Both the position numbers and the translations under genes were made by a program. 64,000 nt of DNA from Halomonas rhizosphaerae. Lineage in GTDB: Bacteria > Pseudomonadota > Gammaproteobacteria > Pseudomonadales > Halomonadaceae. Within the stretch, counting starts at the first letter, position 1. Every line of letters starts with the position of its first letter. The DNA is taken from positions 62,001-126,000 of the forward strand of contig NZ_JASCQP010000007.1 in NCBI RefSeq assembly GCF_030010555.1. The letters are read 5' to 3'. The notes below the pieces were generated by a model. That model was not told the origin of the DNA. It ran no database searches and was given only the letters and a program-made list of their open reading frames with translations. Positions 17,356 through 32,463 of the stretch are shown here, piece after piece.

Positions 17356-18027
17356 GTGGACGTCACCTTCCAATTCGACTGGCAGGCGGCCTTTGCCTCC
17401 ATTCCCTTCCTGCTCAAGGGCATTCCCTACACCCTGCTGATCTCCTTCGGCGGCCTGGCCATCGGGTTCCTGATCGGCATCCTCTTCGGGCTGCTCCGAA
17501 TCAGCCCCATCACCTGGCTGCGCATCCCGGCCGTGGCCTACATCGAGATCTTCCGTGGCACCCCGGTCCTGGTCCAGGTGCTGTTCATCTTCTACGGTCT
17601 GCCGCAAATCCTCGGCGGACCGATCAATGCCCTGGTGGCCGGCATCGCCGCCATCGCCGTCAACTCCGGTGCCTACATCTCGGAAATCGTGCGCGGTGGC
17701 GTGCAGTCCATCGAGCGCGGCCAGCGTGAGGCGGGTCTGTCGCTCGGCCTGTCGCGACGCCAGACCTTCCGCTACATCATCTGGCCCCAGGCCTTCCGGC
17801 GCATGATTCCGGCGCTGGGTAACCAGGGCATCATCAGCATCAAGGACACCTCGCTGTTCTCGGTGATCGGGGTCGGCGAGCTGGTCCGCCAGGGCCAGGT
17901 CTACATCGCTACCACCTTCAACGCCCTGGAGGTCTACCTGATGGTCGCCCTGCTCTACCTGGTGATCACCCTGAGCCTCTCGTTTGCGCTGCGCCAGCTG
18001 GAGCGCAGGGGCCTGGTCGGACAATAA
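17356..18027 (+). CDS. Polar amino acid ABC transporter, permease
   Basis: Single integral-membrane subunit of a His/Glu/Gln/Arg-type importer, probably acting as a homodimer. The 223-residue product has about five hydrophobic segments, the family start FLLKGIPYTLLIS, the FRGTP motif and the EAA loop (EAGLSLGLSRRQTFRYIIWP) that contacts the ATPase. The start is a GTG at 17356 with ACGGAG upstream. It lies 109 bp after the binding-protein gene and 12 bp before the ATPase gene. Confidence 0.93.
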   Translation: MDVTFQFDWQAAFASIPFLLKGIPYTLLISFGGLAIGFLIGILFGLLRISPITWLRIPAVAYIEIFRGTPVLVQVLFIFYGLPQILGGPINALVAGIAAIAVNSGAYISEIVRGGVQSIERGQREAGLSLGLSRRQTFRYIIWPQAFRRMIPALGNQGIISIKDTSLFSVIGVGELVRQGQVYIATTFNALEVYLMVALLYLVITLSLSFALRQLERRGLVGQ

Positions 18028-18039
18028 GGAAAGCGTGAC

Positions 18040-18813
18040 ATGAACCAAGACAAGTCCCCTTCCGGTGCCGACCCCATCGTGCGCCTGGACAAGGTCAACA
18101 AGTTCTTCGGCGACCTGCATGTGCTGAAGGACATCGATCTGGCGGTCTCGCCCGGGGAAGTGGTGGTAATCGTCGGCGCCAGCGGCTCGGGCAAGTCGAC
18201 GCTGATCCGCTGCATCAATGGTCTCGAGGAGTTCCAGCAGGGCCATATCGAGGTCGATGGCAACGAGTTGCTGCCCCATGGCAAGGCCGGCCAGGCGCTG
18301 CAGAAGATCCGCACCGAGGTCGGCATGGTCTTCCAGCAGTTCAACCTTTTCCCGCACCTGAGCGTGCTCGACAACGTGACCCTGGCGCCCATGAAGGTAC
18401 GTGGCTGGAGCCGTGCGGATGCCACCGAGACGGCCGAGCGACTGCTCGAGCGGGTGGGCATCAGCGACCAGGCCGCCAAGCATCCCGGACAGCTCTCCGG
18501 CGGTCAGCAGCAGCGTGTGGCCCTGGCCCGTGCCCTGGCCATGGAGCCGCGCCTGATGCTGTTCGATGAGCCGACCTCGGCGCTCGACCCGGAGATGATC
18601 GGCGAGGTCCTCGATGCCATGCGTGAGCTGGCGCGAGAGGGCATGACCATGATGATCGTGACCCACGAGATGGGCTTCGCCCGGGAGGTGGCCGACCGGG
18701 TGATCTTCATCCACCAGGGCGAGATCGCCGAGGAGGGGCCTCCCGGAGAGGTCCTGGATCATCCCCGCAACCAGCCGACCCAGCAGTTCCTGTCGAGGGT
18801 ACTCAAGCACTGA
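18040..18813 (+). CDS. Polar amino acid ABC transporter, ATP-binding protein (GlnQ-like)
   Basis: ATPase that energises the amino acid importer encoded just upstream. The 257-residue product has Walker [10 protein letters not shown] (about 47-55), Q-loop [11 protein letters not shown], signature LSGGQQQR, Walker B LMLFDEP and the H-loop VTHEM. The N-terminal extension of about 10 residues is unremarkable. A strong terminator follows 25 bp after the stop codon, ending the operon. Confidence 0.95.
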   Translation: MNQDKSPSGADPIVRLDKVNKFFGDLHVLKDIDLAVSPGEVVVIVGASGSGKSTLIRCINGLEEFQQGHIEVDGNELLPHGKAGQALQKIRTEVGMVFQQFNLFPHLSVLDNVTLAPMKVRGWSRADATETAERLLERVGISDQAAKHPGQLSGGQQQRVALARALAMEPRLMLFDEPTSALDPEMIGEVLDAMRELAREGMTMMIVTHEMGFAREVADRVIFIHQGEIAEEGPPGEVLDHPRNQPTQQFLSRVLKH

Positions 18814-18837
18814 TCCCGCTCACGTGCACCCTCCCGG

Positions 18838-18871
18838 AAAGGCCCTGTCGTTATCGACAGGGCCTTTTTTT
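18838..18871 (+). terminator. Rho-independent terminator of the amino acid ABC operon
   Basis: A hairpin AGGCCCTGTCG/CGACAGGGCCT with loop TTAT is followed by seven T residues. It ends the binding protein-permease-ATPase transcript and insulates the non-coding region downstream. Confidence 0.92.
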
Positions 18872-19345
18872 GCCTGTGGACAGAAATTCCGAGAAACCGG
18901 GCTCGAACGGCCTGTAACCCCCGTCACAGAGGCAATGGATGAATCAGGGCAGGTTGTTCACAGTCACGGTGACAAGCCGGGTAGGCGACGGTGGACAAGC
19001 GGTGAGCGAGTCTCGCTGTGGACAAGCGAGCTTTCCGTCCACAGGCTCCCGACACCTCGTCCGCAGGCAGTCACCCTCATGTCCCGCCAGGAGTCAACAC
19101 CTCAAGGTATTGAAAAAATTGAGCTTCATACGGTTATCCACCGAAAATGTCCACACCAGTAGTTACTACCACAACAGAACTTCTCTTTTATATTCTGTTT
19201 TATTGTTTAGCAGTGAAGAGATGACCATCGGCAGGGACAATCGAGGTGTGGAAAACCCTGACGATTACCCACAGGGGGGGTTATACTGCCCCGCTGATTT
19301 CCACTCCTGACTGCAATATCGGCGCCATGCGCCAAGAGGTGACCC
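18872..19345. other. Candidate replication origin (DnaA-box cluster) upstream of mnmG
   Basis: This 474-bp gap without a gene holds several sequences close to the DnaA box TTATCCACA. One-mismatch sites: 19017-19025 (minus), 19134-19142, 19247-19255 (minus), 19265-19273. Two-mismatch sites: 18875-18883 (minus), 18954-18962, 18990-18998 (minus), 19147-19155. AT-rich stretches at about 19108-19131 and 19162-19215 could serve as the unwinding element. In E. coli oriC lies next to mnmG (gidA), and parAB, usually origin-proximal, follows here. The region must also hold the mnmG promoter. Confidence 0.5.
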
Positions 19346-21246
<1,901 letters not shown>

Positions 21247-21250
<4 letters not shown>

Positions 21251-21903
21251 CGTCGGACGAGCAGATCGTCGAGGCGCGCCTCGATGGTGGACTGGCGGCA
21301 CTGAACATCGGCGTGGATGACGAGCAGCGGCGTCGGCTGTTGGCGCTGGTGGGACTGTTGCACAAGTGGAACCGCGCCTATAACCTCACCGCGGTACGCA
21401 CGCCGGAGGAGATGGTGACCCGCCACCTCCTCGACAGCGCCGCGGTGTTGCCCTTCGTCCGTGGCCCGGAACTGCTCGACGTGGGCTCGGGGCCGGGCCT
21501 GCCGGGACTGGTACTGGCGATCCTCGAGCCGAGTCTCTCGGTCACGCTGCTCGACAGCAACGGCAAGAAGGTACGCTTCCAGCGCCAGGCCGTGATGGAG
21601 CTGGGCCTCGGCAACGCCACGCCGGTACAGGCCAGGGTCGAAGCCTTCGAGCCCGTCGCCGGGGGCTATGCCCAGGTGATCTCGCGGGCCTTCTCCAGCC
21701 TGGGCGATTTCATCGCGCTGACCGCGCCCCTGGTGGCACCCGATGGCGAATGGCTGGCCATGAAGGGGCCCGCCGTGGATGATGAACTGGCCGGACTGCC
21801 CGAGGAGATCGCCGTGACGGCACGACACGACCTCGCGGTGCCCTACGAGGACGGCAGGCGGCAGCTCGTGGTCCTTCGGCACCGGGATGTGACCCAGGCC
21901 TGA
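21247..21903 (+). CDS. rsmG: 16S rRNA (guanine(527)-N(7))-methyltransferase RsmG
   Basis: Methylates G527 of 16S rRNA; loss gives low-level streptomycin resistance in other bacteria. The 218-residue product has the GidB fold with N-terminal [12 protein letters not shown], the DSAAVLPF segment and the SAM-binding [17 protein letters not shown]. The ATG overlaps the mnmG stop (ATGA), so the two are translationally coupled, the classic gidA-gidB pair. Confidence 0.96.
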
Positions 21904-21940
21904 CCCAGAGGCGTCTGTTTCCCCAGCAAGGGAGTTGCCC

Positions 21941-22711
21941 GTGACCAAGATCATAGCCTTGACCAACCAGAAGGGCGGCGTGGGAAAGACCACCACCGCC
22001 GTCAACCTCGCCGCCAGCCTGGCCGCCCTGGACCGCCGCGTGCTGCTGGTCGACCTGGACCCCCAGGGACATGCCACCATGGGCAGTGGCGCCGACAAGC
22101 ATGATCTGGATGGCAGCGTGCTCGACGTGGTGCTGGGCGAGAAGCGGCCCACCGAGGTGATCCTCGACTGCCCGCAGGCAGGCTATGCGCTGCTGCCCGG
22201 CAACGGCGACCTGACCGCCGCCGAGGTGGAACTGCTCGACGGGCATGAGGGGCGCGAGCGCTGCCTGGTCAAGGCCCTGGAGGAGGTGGCCGGCGAATAT
22301 GACGTGGTGCTGATCGACTGCCCGCCGTCGCTGAACATGCTCACCGTCAATGCCCTGACCGCCGCCGACGGCGTGCTGATCCCGCTGCAGTGCGAATTCT
22401 ATGCCCTGGAGGGCCTGTCCGCGCTGCTCGATACCGTGGAGCAGATCAAGGACAGCGTGAACCCCCAGATCGAGATCTACGGGATCCTGCGGACCATGTT
22501 CGATGCCCGCAACAGCCTCACCCGCGATGTCAGCAAGCAGCTGCGCGACTACTTCGGCGATGCGCTGCTCAAGACCACCATCCCGCGTAACGTGCGGGTC
22601 GCCGAGGCACCGAGCCACGGGCTGCCGGTGACCAAGTACGCCCGCTTCTCGCGGGGCAGCCAGGCCCATCGGGTGCTGGCCAAGGAACTGATCCGGCGCC
22701 TGTCGCTGTAG
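21941..22711 (+). CDS. parA: Chromosome partitioning ATPase ParA (Soj)
   Basis: Walker-type ATPase that positions origin regions with ParB and parS. The 256-residue product starts MTKIIALTNQKGGVGKTTTAVNLAASL with the deviant Walker A KGGVGKTT, then VDLDPQGHAT and DCPPSLNMLTVNAL. The GTG at 21941 is chosen because AAGGGAG at 21928-21934 is correctly spaced; a TTG at 21935 is in frame but abuts that site. It lies in the conserved order mnmG-rsmG-parA-parB. Confidence 0.96.
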   Translation: MTKIIALTNQKGGVGKTTTAVNLAASLAALDRRVLLVDLDPQGHATMGSGADKHDLDGSVLDVVLGEKRPTEVILDCPQAGYALLPGNGDLTAAEVELLDGHEGRERCLVKALEEVAGEYDVVLIDCPPSLNMLTVNALTAADGVLIPLQCEFYALEGLSALLDTVEQIKDSVNPQIEIYGILRTMFDARNSLTRDVSKQLRDYFGDALLKTTIPRNVRVAEAPSHGLPVTKYARFSRGSQAHRVLAKELIRRLSL

Positions 22712-22752
22712 GCCGGCCGCCGAATACCGCTGGTAGTGATGAGGGAATGTCG

Positions 22753-23667
22753 ATGACGCGTAAACGCGCCCTGGGACGTGGCCTGGATGCCCTGATCGGT
22801 GCCAATGCCCGCCGACGTGAAAGCCTGGACCTGCCCGAGGTCGATACGAGCGAGGCCACGCCGGCCGCGGAATCGCCGGAGAGCCCTGCCGAGGAGCGCC
22901 TCGAGCGGCTACCGCTGGGGCAGCTCTCCCGCGGCAAGTATCAGCCGCGCCGTGACATCCAGCCCGAGGCCCTCGAGGAACTGGCCGATTCGATTCGCGC
23001 CCAGGGCGTGATGCAGCCCATCGTGGTCCGTCCCGTCGGCGAGGCGCGCTACGAGATCATCGCCGGCGAGCGTCGCTGGCGCGCCGCCCAGCTCGCCGAG
23101 CTCGACGTGATCCCCGCGGTGATCCGCGAGGTCAGCGACGAGGTCGCGCTGGCGCTGGCGCTGATCGAGAACATCCAGCGCGAGGACCTCAACCCCGTCG
23201 AGGAGGCGATGGCCCTCAAGCGGCTGCTCGAGGAGTTCGCCCTGACCCAGCAGCAGGTGGCCGATGCCGTGGGCCGCTCCCGTGCCCAGGTGGCCAACCT
23301 GCTGAGGCTGCTGACGCTGGACCCCGAGGTGCAGACCCTGCTCGAGCGCGGTGACCTGGACATGGGCCATGCCCGGGCGCTGCTGGCACTCTCCGGTGCC
23401 AAGCAACGCAAGGCCGCCCATGAGGTGGTCAACAAGGACCTCACCGTCCGAGACACCGAGGCGCTGGTCAAGCGCCTGGCCAGCGGGGAGCCCGCCAGGC
23501 AACGGCGCGAGGCGCCGTCCGCGGACGTGGCCGGCCTCGAGACGCGGCTCGCCGAGGTGCTCGGGGCGCCCGTCAAGATCCAGCACGGGCGCGGGGGCAA
23601 GGGGCGGGTGACCATCCGCTATGCCAGCCTCGACGAGCTCGATGGCATCCTGGAGCATATCCGGTGA
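22753..23667 (+). CDS. parB: Chromosome partitioning protein ParB (Spo0J)
   Basis: DNA-binding CTPase that loads on parS and recruits ParA and SMC. The 304-residue product starts MTRKRALGRGLDALIG and has the ParB/Srx CTPase domain with GERRWRAA and ENIQREDLNP, a helix-turn-helix (about 165-190, TQQQVADAVGRSRAQVANLLRL) and a C-terminal dimerisation domain. The ATG at 22753 is chosen over one at 22747 because GAGGG at 22741-22745 is 7 bp from it. No clear parS was seen in this window. Confidence 0.96.
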   Translation: MTRKRALGRGLDALIGANARRRESLDLPEVDTSEATPAAESPESPAEERLERLPLGQLSRGKYQPRRDIQPEALEELADSIRAQGVMQPIVVRPVGEARYEIIAGERRWRAAQLAELDVIPAVIREVSDEVALALALIENIQREDLNPVEEAMALKRLLEEFALTQQQVADAVGRSRAQVANLLRLLTLDPEVQTLLERGDLDMGHARALLALSGAKQRKAAHEVVNKDLTVRDTEALVKRLASGEPARQRREAPSADVAGLETRLAEVLGAPVKIQHGRGGKGRVTIRYASLDELDGILEHIR

Positions 23668-23762
23668 GACTCTCCATCACGGGCCGTCGTCGCCGCTGTC
23701 GACAATCCGTCCCCCTTTGGTCGAAGACGGATCCTATATCACCGGAATCGCCGTCGCTCTGG

Positions 23763-23791
23763 TTGAAGGGGCGGGGGGGGTTCCCTATAAT
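23763..23791 (+). promoter_or_regulatory. Predicted promoter of the atp operon
   Basis: TTGAAG (23763-23768), a 17-bp spacer and a perfect TATAAT (23786-23791) lie 56 bp upstream of atpI. The spacer is unusual, containing an eight-G run. This is the only strong promoter seen between parB and atpI. Confidence 0.75.
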
Positions 23792-23847
23792 CCGCCGTTG
23801 TTTGCCTGTGGGTCGGGGCCCTATGCGAGGGGCATGGCGAGTGGCAC

Positions 23848-24231
23848 ATGGCTAGCCTCCCGGCGATGAGACGGCGTCCGAACTATCGCCGACTGCTGCA
23901 GGCTCAGGCAGGCGTGGTCGTGGTCATGACGCTCCTCGGCCTGGTGGCAGACGGGCAGAAGGCAGCCATCTCGGCAGTGACCGGTGGGCTCGTCTGTCTT
24001 CTTCCCAATCTGTACTTCGTCTGGCGACTCGGCGTTCTGGGGGATGGCCGACAGGCAAGGCGCTTCGTGTCCAGCTTCTATCGGGCCGAAGCGGGCAAGC
24101 TCGGTTTGACGGTGGCACTGTTCGCCCTGGTCTTCGCGTCAGTACCCCCCTCAAACCTGGCTTTTTTCTTTGGCGCATACGTGGCGGTCCACTTCATGCA
24201 CTGGCTGGCTCCCTGGCTGCTGCGTGGATGA
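23848..24231 (+). CDS. atpI: ATP synthase subunit I
   Basis: Small membrane protein thought to help assemble the c-ring or supply magnesium. The 127-residue product has four hydrophobic segments, with the typical basic start (MRRRPNYRRLLQAQ) after six residues. The ATG at 23848 has only a weak Shine-Dalgarno; an ATG at 23866 would give a start at MRRRPN and is a fair alternative. It is the first gene of the full operon atpIBEFHAGDC. Confidence 0.88.
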   Translation: MASLPAMRRRPNYRRLLQAQAGVVVVMTLLGLVADGQKAAISAVTGGLVCLLPNLYFVWRLGVLGDGRQARRFVSSFYRAEAGKLGLTVALFALVFASVPPSNLAFFFGAYVAVHFMHWLAPWLLRG

Positions 24232-25080
<849 letters not shown>

Positions 25081-25113
25081 AACGCGCAACACTTGATCAA
25101 CCCCCAACCTTGA

Positions 25114-25371
<258 letters not shown>

Positions 25372-25446
25372 CGTGCCGCATACCGGGCGCCCTGCGCTCG
25401 GTTTGCCTGTTTCCGGTCGCCACGAACCAGTCAGAGGTACATCCCT

Positions 25447-25917
25447 GTGAATATCAACATGACGCTTATCGGGCAGACGATCGCCTTCGCGATCTTTGTC
25501 TGGTTCTGCATAAAGTTTGTGTGGCCGCCGATCAGCAACGCGCTCCACGAACGGCAGCGCAAGATCGCCGATGGCCTCGATGCGGCCAGCCGGGCTTCAC
25601 GCGACCTCGAGCTCGCCCAGGAGAAGGCGGATGCCACCCTGCGCGAGAGCAAGGAGCAGGCTTCCCAGATCCTCGAGCAGGCCAACAAGCGCTCCTCGCA
25701 GATGATCGAGGAGGCCCGCGAGCAGGCCCGCGCCGAAGGTGAGCGCATCGTGGCTTCCGCGCGTGCCGAGATCGACCAGGAAGTCCAGCGTGCCAAGGAT
25801 GAACTGCGCGCCCAGGTATCGCACCTGGCGGTCTCCGGGGCCGAGCGGGTTCTTGAAGCCTCCGTCGACGAGAAGGCACATCGCAAGCTGCTCGACAAGC
25901 TTGCGGCCGAACTGTGA
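25447..25917 (+). CDS. atpF: F0F1 ATP synthase subunit b
   Basis: Peripheral stalk subunit. The 156-residue product has one N-terminal membrane helix (about 5-25) and a long charged coiled coil, matching the 156 residues of E. coli b. The start is GTG at 25447, giving [19 protein letters not shown]. It is followed 11 bp later by atpH. Confidence 0.96.
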   Translation: MNINMTLIGQTIAFAIFVWFCIKFVWPPISNALHERQRKIADGLDAASRASRDLELAQEKADATLRESKEQASQILEQANKRSSQMIEEAREQARAEGERIVASARAEIDQEVQRAKDELRAQVSHLAVSGAERVLEASVDEKAHRKLLDKLAAEL

Positions 25918-25928
25918 GGAGGTGACCC

Positions 25929-26465
25929 ATGGCGGAACTGTCTACCGTCGCACGACCCTATGCCAAGGCAGCGTTCGACTATGCCCGTGACCAGCAGGCA
26001 CTGGATGCCTGGTCCGGCTGGCTGGTCACGCTGGGTCGCGTCGTCGCCGTGCGTGATGTCGAGAAGCTTCTGACCCATCCGGGCCTGACCGCCGAGCGCA
26101 AGGTGGCCCTGCTGCTGGAGCTGGCGGAAGTCGACATCGACGAGGCGTCGCGTCGCTTCCTCGACACCCTGGGCGAGAAGGGCCGCCTGCCGGCCCTGCC
26201 GGCCATCGCCGCACAGTTCGAGCGGCTGCGCGCCGAGCTCGAGAAGCGCGTCGATGTCACCGTGGTCTCGGCCTTCCCGCTCGACGACAAGCAGCAGAAC
26301 AAGCTCGCCGGTGCGCTCAAGAAGCGCCTGAATCGCGAAATCTCCATTACCACTCAGGTGGACTCCGCGCTTCTCGGTGGCGTCATCCTGCGTGCCGGCG
26401 ACACCGTCATCGACGGGTCGGTACGCGGTCGACTGACGCGCCTCTCCGAAGCCCTTACCGCCTGA
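25929..26465 (+). CDS. atpH: F0F1 ATP synthase subunit delta
   Basis: Connects the F1 head to the b stalk. The 178-residue product starts [19 protein letters not shown] and ends with the OSCP-family segment [27 protein letters not shown] lies 5 bp upstream of the ATG. It is followed 16 bp later by atpA. Confidence 0.96.
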   Translation: MAELSTVARPYAKAAFDYARDQQALDAWSGWLVTLGRVVAVRDVEKLLTHPGLTAERKVALLLELAEVDIDEASRRFLDTLGEKGRLPALPAIAAQFERLRAELEKRVDVTVVSAFPLDDKQQNKLAGALKKRLNREISITTQVDSALLGGVILRAGDTVIDGSVRGRLTRLSEALTA

Positions 26466-26481
26466 GTCTGAGGGACATGGC

Positions 26482-28026
<1,545 letters not shown>

Positions 28027-28033
28027 TCCCGTT

Positions 28034-28059
28034 GGCCCGCCCCGCGTGCGGGGCGGGCC
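28034..28059 (+). promoter_or_regulatory. Strong hairpin between atpA and atpG
   Basis: A perfect 12-bp GC-rich inverted repeat (28034-28045 with 28048-28059, two-base spacer) lies in the 71-bp gap after atpA. There is no T tract, so it is more likely an mRNA stabiliser or partial attenuator that tunes subunit ratios than a full terminator. Confidence 0.6.
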
Positions 28060-28097
28060 CTGGAGCTTTCTGAGTGCCACGAACGGAGTAGATCGCT

Positions 28098-28979
28098 ATG
28101 GCAGCTGCAAAAGAGATACGCACCCAGATCGGGAGCATCAAGAACACGCAGAAGATCACCAGCGCCATGGAAATGGTCGCGGCGTCGAAGATGCGCAAGG
28201 CCCAGGACCTGATGAAGGCCAGCCAGCCCTATGCGCGTCAGATCCGCAACGTGGTCTCGCATGTCGCCGATGCTAACCCGGAGTACCGCCACCCCTGGAT
28301 GGTCGAGCGCGACGCCAAGCGGGTCGGCTACATCGTGGTGTCCACCGACCGTGGCCTGTGCGGCGGCCTGAACGTGAACCTGTTCAAGGCCGTGGTCACG
28401 GATGCCAAGGCGTGGCGCGACCAGGGGGCGGAGCTCGACTTCTGTGCCCTGGGCAGCAAGGCCGGCACCTTCTTCAAGAGCTACGGGGGCAACCTCGTCG
28501 CGGCGAAGAGCGGCCTGGGCGAGTCACCCGAGGTCGAGGACCTGATCGGCAGCGTGAAGGTGATGCTGGATGCCTATGACGAGGGCCAGCTGGACCGGCT
28601 GTACGTGGTGTACAACGAGTTCATCAACACCATGACCCAGAAGCCGGTCGTCCGTCAGCTGTTGCCACTGTCGCCCGACATGGGTGCGGAATCGCACGAC
28701 GAAGAAGATAAGCGTCCCGGTAGCTGGGACTACCTGTATGAGCCGGATGCCAAGGCGCTGCTGGATAGCCTGCTGGTGCGTTTCATCGAATCGCAGGTCT
28801 ATCAGGCGGTGGTCGAGAACGGGGCCTGCGAGCAGGCCGCGCGGATGATCGCCATGAAGAGTGCCACCGACAACGCCGGCAACCTGATCGACGACCTGGA
28901 GATGGTCTACAACAAGGCCCGTCAGGCGGCCATTACCCAGGAAATCTCCGAGATCGTCGGTGGTGCCGCCGCCGTATAG
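28098..28979 (+). CDS. atpG: F0F1 ATP synthase subunit gamma
   Basis: Central rotating shaft of F1. The 293-residue product has the N-terminal coiled-coil [22 protein letters not shown], the [11 protein letters not shown] segment and the C-terminal helix [32 protein letters not shown] split across about residues 250-285. It also carries a small acidic loop ([11 protein letters not shown]) typical of gammaproteobacterial forms. Confidence 0.97.
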   Translation: MAAAKEIRTQIGSIKNTQKITSAMEMVAASKMRKAQDLMKASQPYARQIRNVVSHVADANPEYRHPWMVERDAKRVGYIVVSTDRGLCGGLNVNLFKAVVTDAKAWRDQGAELDFCALGSKAGTFFKSYGGNLVAAKSGLGESPEVEDLIGSVKVMLDAYDEGQLDRLYVVYNEFINTMTQKPVVRQLLPLSPDMGAESHDEEDKRPGSWDYLYEPDAKALLDSLLVRFIESQVYQAVVENGACEQAARMIAMKSATDNAGNLIDDLEMVYNKARQAAITQEISEIVGGAAAV

Positions 28980-30422
<1,443 letters not shown>

Positions 30423-30447
30423 TCCCGTCTACCTGGGAGACGTCGTC

Positions 30448-30876
30448 ATGACGAAAAGCTTCAAGTGCGAGATCGTCAGCGCCGAAGAAGGGATCTTCTC
30501 CGGCCAGATCGAGCGCATCATCGCCACCGGGCGCATGGGCGAGCTGGGGATCCTCCCCGGCCACGCTCCGCTGCTGACCGAGCTCAAGCCGGGTCCGGTG
30601 CGCGTGCTTCATGATGGCGGCCAGGAGGAGAACTACTACGTCTCGGGAGGCTTCCTGGAAGTCCAGCCGGACGTGGTGACCATCCTGGCCGACGCGGCCA
30701 CCCGCGCCCATGACCTCGATGAGGCGGCGGCCGAAGAGGCACGCCAGCATGCGCTGAAGAACCTGAACGACAAATCCGCCGAGCTGGACTACACCCGGGC
30801 ATCGGCCGAGCTGGCCGAGGCCGTGGCCCAGCTGCGCACGATCCAGCAACTGCGCAAGAAGGCCGGCAAGGGCTGA
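30448..30876 (+). CDS. atpC: F0F1 ATP synthase subunit epsilon
   Basis: Regulatory subunit that couples and can inhibit F1. The 142-residue product has the N-terminal beta-sandwich (VSAEEGIFSGQIERI, GELGILPGHAPLLTELKPG) and a C-terminal alpha-helical hairpin. It is the last gene of the atp operon and is followed by a hairpin at 30899-30927. Confidence 0.96.
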   Translation: MTKSFKCEIVSAEEGIFSGQIERIIATGRMGELGILPGHAPLLTELKPGPVRVLHDGGQEENYYVSGGFLEVQPDVVTILADAATRAHDLDEAAAEEARQHALKNLNDKSAELDYTRASAELAEAVAQLRTIQQLRKKAGKG

Positions 30877-30898
30877 TCCCGCCTCGTGCCGTCGACCG

Positions 30899-30933
30899 CG
30901 CCCCCCGAACCCAGCGTCCGGGGGGCGTTGTCG
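30899..30933 (+). terminator. Terminator of the atp operon
   Basis: A perfect 9-bp stem (30899-30907 with 30919-30927) with an 11-base loop is followed by TTGTCGTCT. It lies 22 bp after atpC and separates the atp operon from mgtE. Confidence 0.7.
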
Positions 30934-30999
30934 TCTCTGGCCGGCGCCCGACCCTGCCCCGCTTCCGGCTGACGACACGGCGCGCACAGGAGGATAGCC

Positions 31000-32376
31000 A
31001 TGTCCCTCGATGACACCCTCAAACCGCATCGTGCGGCGCTGCTGGCCGCCCTGGAGGAAGAGGACGCCGAGCGGCTCGGCGTGCTGCTACGTGAGCTGCG
31101 TTCGGCGGACATCGGCGAGATCGTCGAGGACGCCCTGGGCGAGGACGAGGAGGGCCTGCCGGTGGCCCTGTCCCTGCTCGACGGCCTGCCCCTCGAGCGT
31201 CGCGCCAATGTGCTGGGTTACCTGCCCGGCGAGGAGCAGCTGGCCGTCGCCGAGGCGATGGAGGACAAGGCGCTGCTGCTGTTGCTCGAGGAGATGGGAT
31301 CCGACGAGCGTACCGACCTGTTCAAGGTGCTGGACGAGGATCGTCGCGAGGCACTGCTGCGGCGCATGGCCCACCGCGAGCGGGAGGAGCTCAAGCGGCT
31401 GGCGAGCTACGAGGAGGGCACCGCCGGCGCGATCATGACCGCGGACTACGTGGCCATCCCGACCGGGATGACCGTCTCCCGTGCGCTGATGCGGGTGCGA
31501 CAGACGGCCCCGGATGCCGAGACGGTCTACCAGCTCTATATCGTCGACCCCGAGGGGCGCCTGGCCGGCACCCTGTCACTGCGCCAGCTGATGGTGGCGC
31601 GCCCCGGGGCCCTGATCGACGACCTAATGATCAAGGACGTGATCAGCGCCGGCGTGGACGAGGCCCAGGAGGAGGTGGCGCGGACCGTCGCCCGCTACGA
31701 CCTGCTGGCCCTGCCGGTGGTCGACGCCGAGCGGCGCCTGGTGGGCATCGTCACCCATGACGACGCCATGGACGTGGTCGAGTCCGAGGCCACCGAGGAT
31801 ATCCACAAGGGGATGTCCATCGGCGCGCTGGAGGACGGGGTCAGCCGGGTGCCGCTGTGGAGCCTCTACCGCAAGCGGGTCACCTGGCTGGTACTGCTGG
31901 TGTTCGGCAACCTCTTCTCCGGGGCCGGCATCGCCTATTTCGAGGAGACCATCGCCGCCCAGGTGGCACTGGTCTTCTTCCTGCCGCTACTGATCGGCAG
32001 CGGTGGCAACGCCGGCGCCCAGGCCGCCACCCTGATGGTGCGCGGCATGGCCACCGGCGACGTGGGCGTCAAAGACTGGGGCAAGCTGCTGGGACGCGAG
32101 CTGCTGGTGGCGGGCTCCCTGGGGCTGACCATGGCGCTGGCCGTGGCCCCCATCGGGGTGATCCGCGGTGGCGAGGCGGTGGCGATGGTGGTGGCGGTGA
32201 GCATGATCTGCATCGTGCTGTTCGGCAGCCTGCTGGGCATGTGCCTGCCCTTCGTGCTCGACCGCCTGGGCTGGGACCCGGCCACCGCCTCGGCGCCGCT
32301 GGTGACCACCGTGATCGATGCCTCGGGGGTGGTGATCTACTTCGGCTTCGCCACCGTCATGCTCTCGGGGCTGTGA
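31000..32376 (+). CDS. mgtE: Magnesium transporter MgtE
   Basis: Mg2+ channel gated by its own cytoplasmic magnesium sensor. The 458-residue product has the N-terminal superhelical domain (about 1-130), two CBS domains (about 140-260), a plug helix and five membrane helices with the family's SGGNAGAQAATLMVRG and the pore segment PLVTTVIDASG containing the key aspartate. AGGAGG precedes the ATG. It sits between the atp operon and uppP. Confidence 0.95.
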   Translation: MSLDDTLKPHRAALLAALEEEDAERLGVLLRELRSADIGEIVEDALGEDEEGLPVALSLLDGLPLERRANVLGYLPGEEQLAVAEAMEDKALLLLLEEMGSDERTDLFKVLDEDRREALLRRMAHREREELKRLASYEEGTAGAIMTADYVAIPTGMTVSRALMRVRQTAPDAETVYQLYIVDPEGRLAGTLSLRQLMVARPGALIDDLMIKDVISAGVDEAQEEVARTVARYDLLALPVVDAERRLVGIVTHDDAMDVVESEATEDIHKGMSIGALEDGVSRVPLWSLYRKRVTWLVLLVFGNLFSGAGIAYFEETIAAQVALVFFLPLLIGSGGNAGAQAATLMVRGMATGDVGVKDWGKLLGRELLVAGSLGLTMALAVAPIGVIRGGEAVAMVVAVSMICIVLFGSLLGMCLPFVLDRLGWDPATASAPLVTTVIDASGVVIYFGFATVMLSGL

Positions 32377-32463
32377 CCCCCTGACGGCGGACAGCCGGGC
32401 CGCGGATGTGTATCCTCTGTTTCCGCCGAGGTGCCGGCGCCTTCCACCCACACGGACCGTTAC

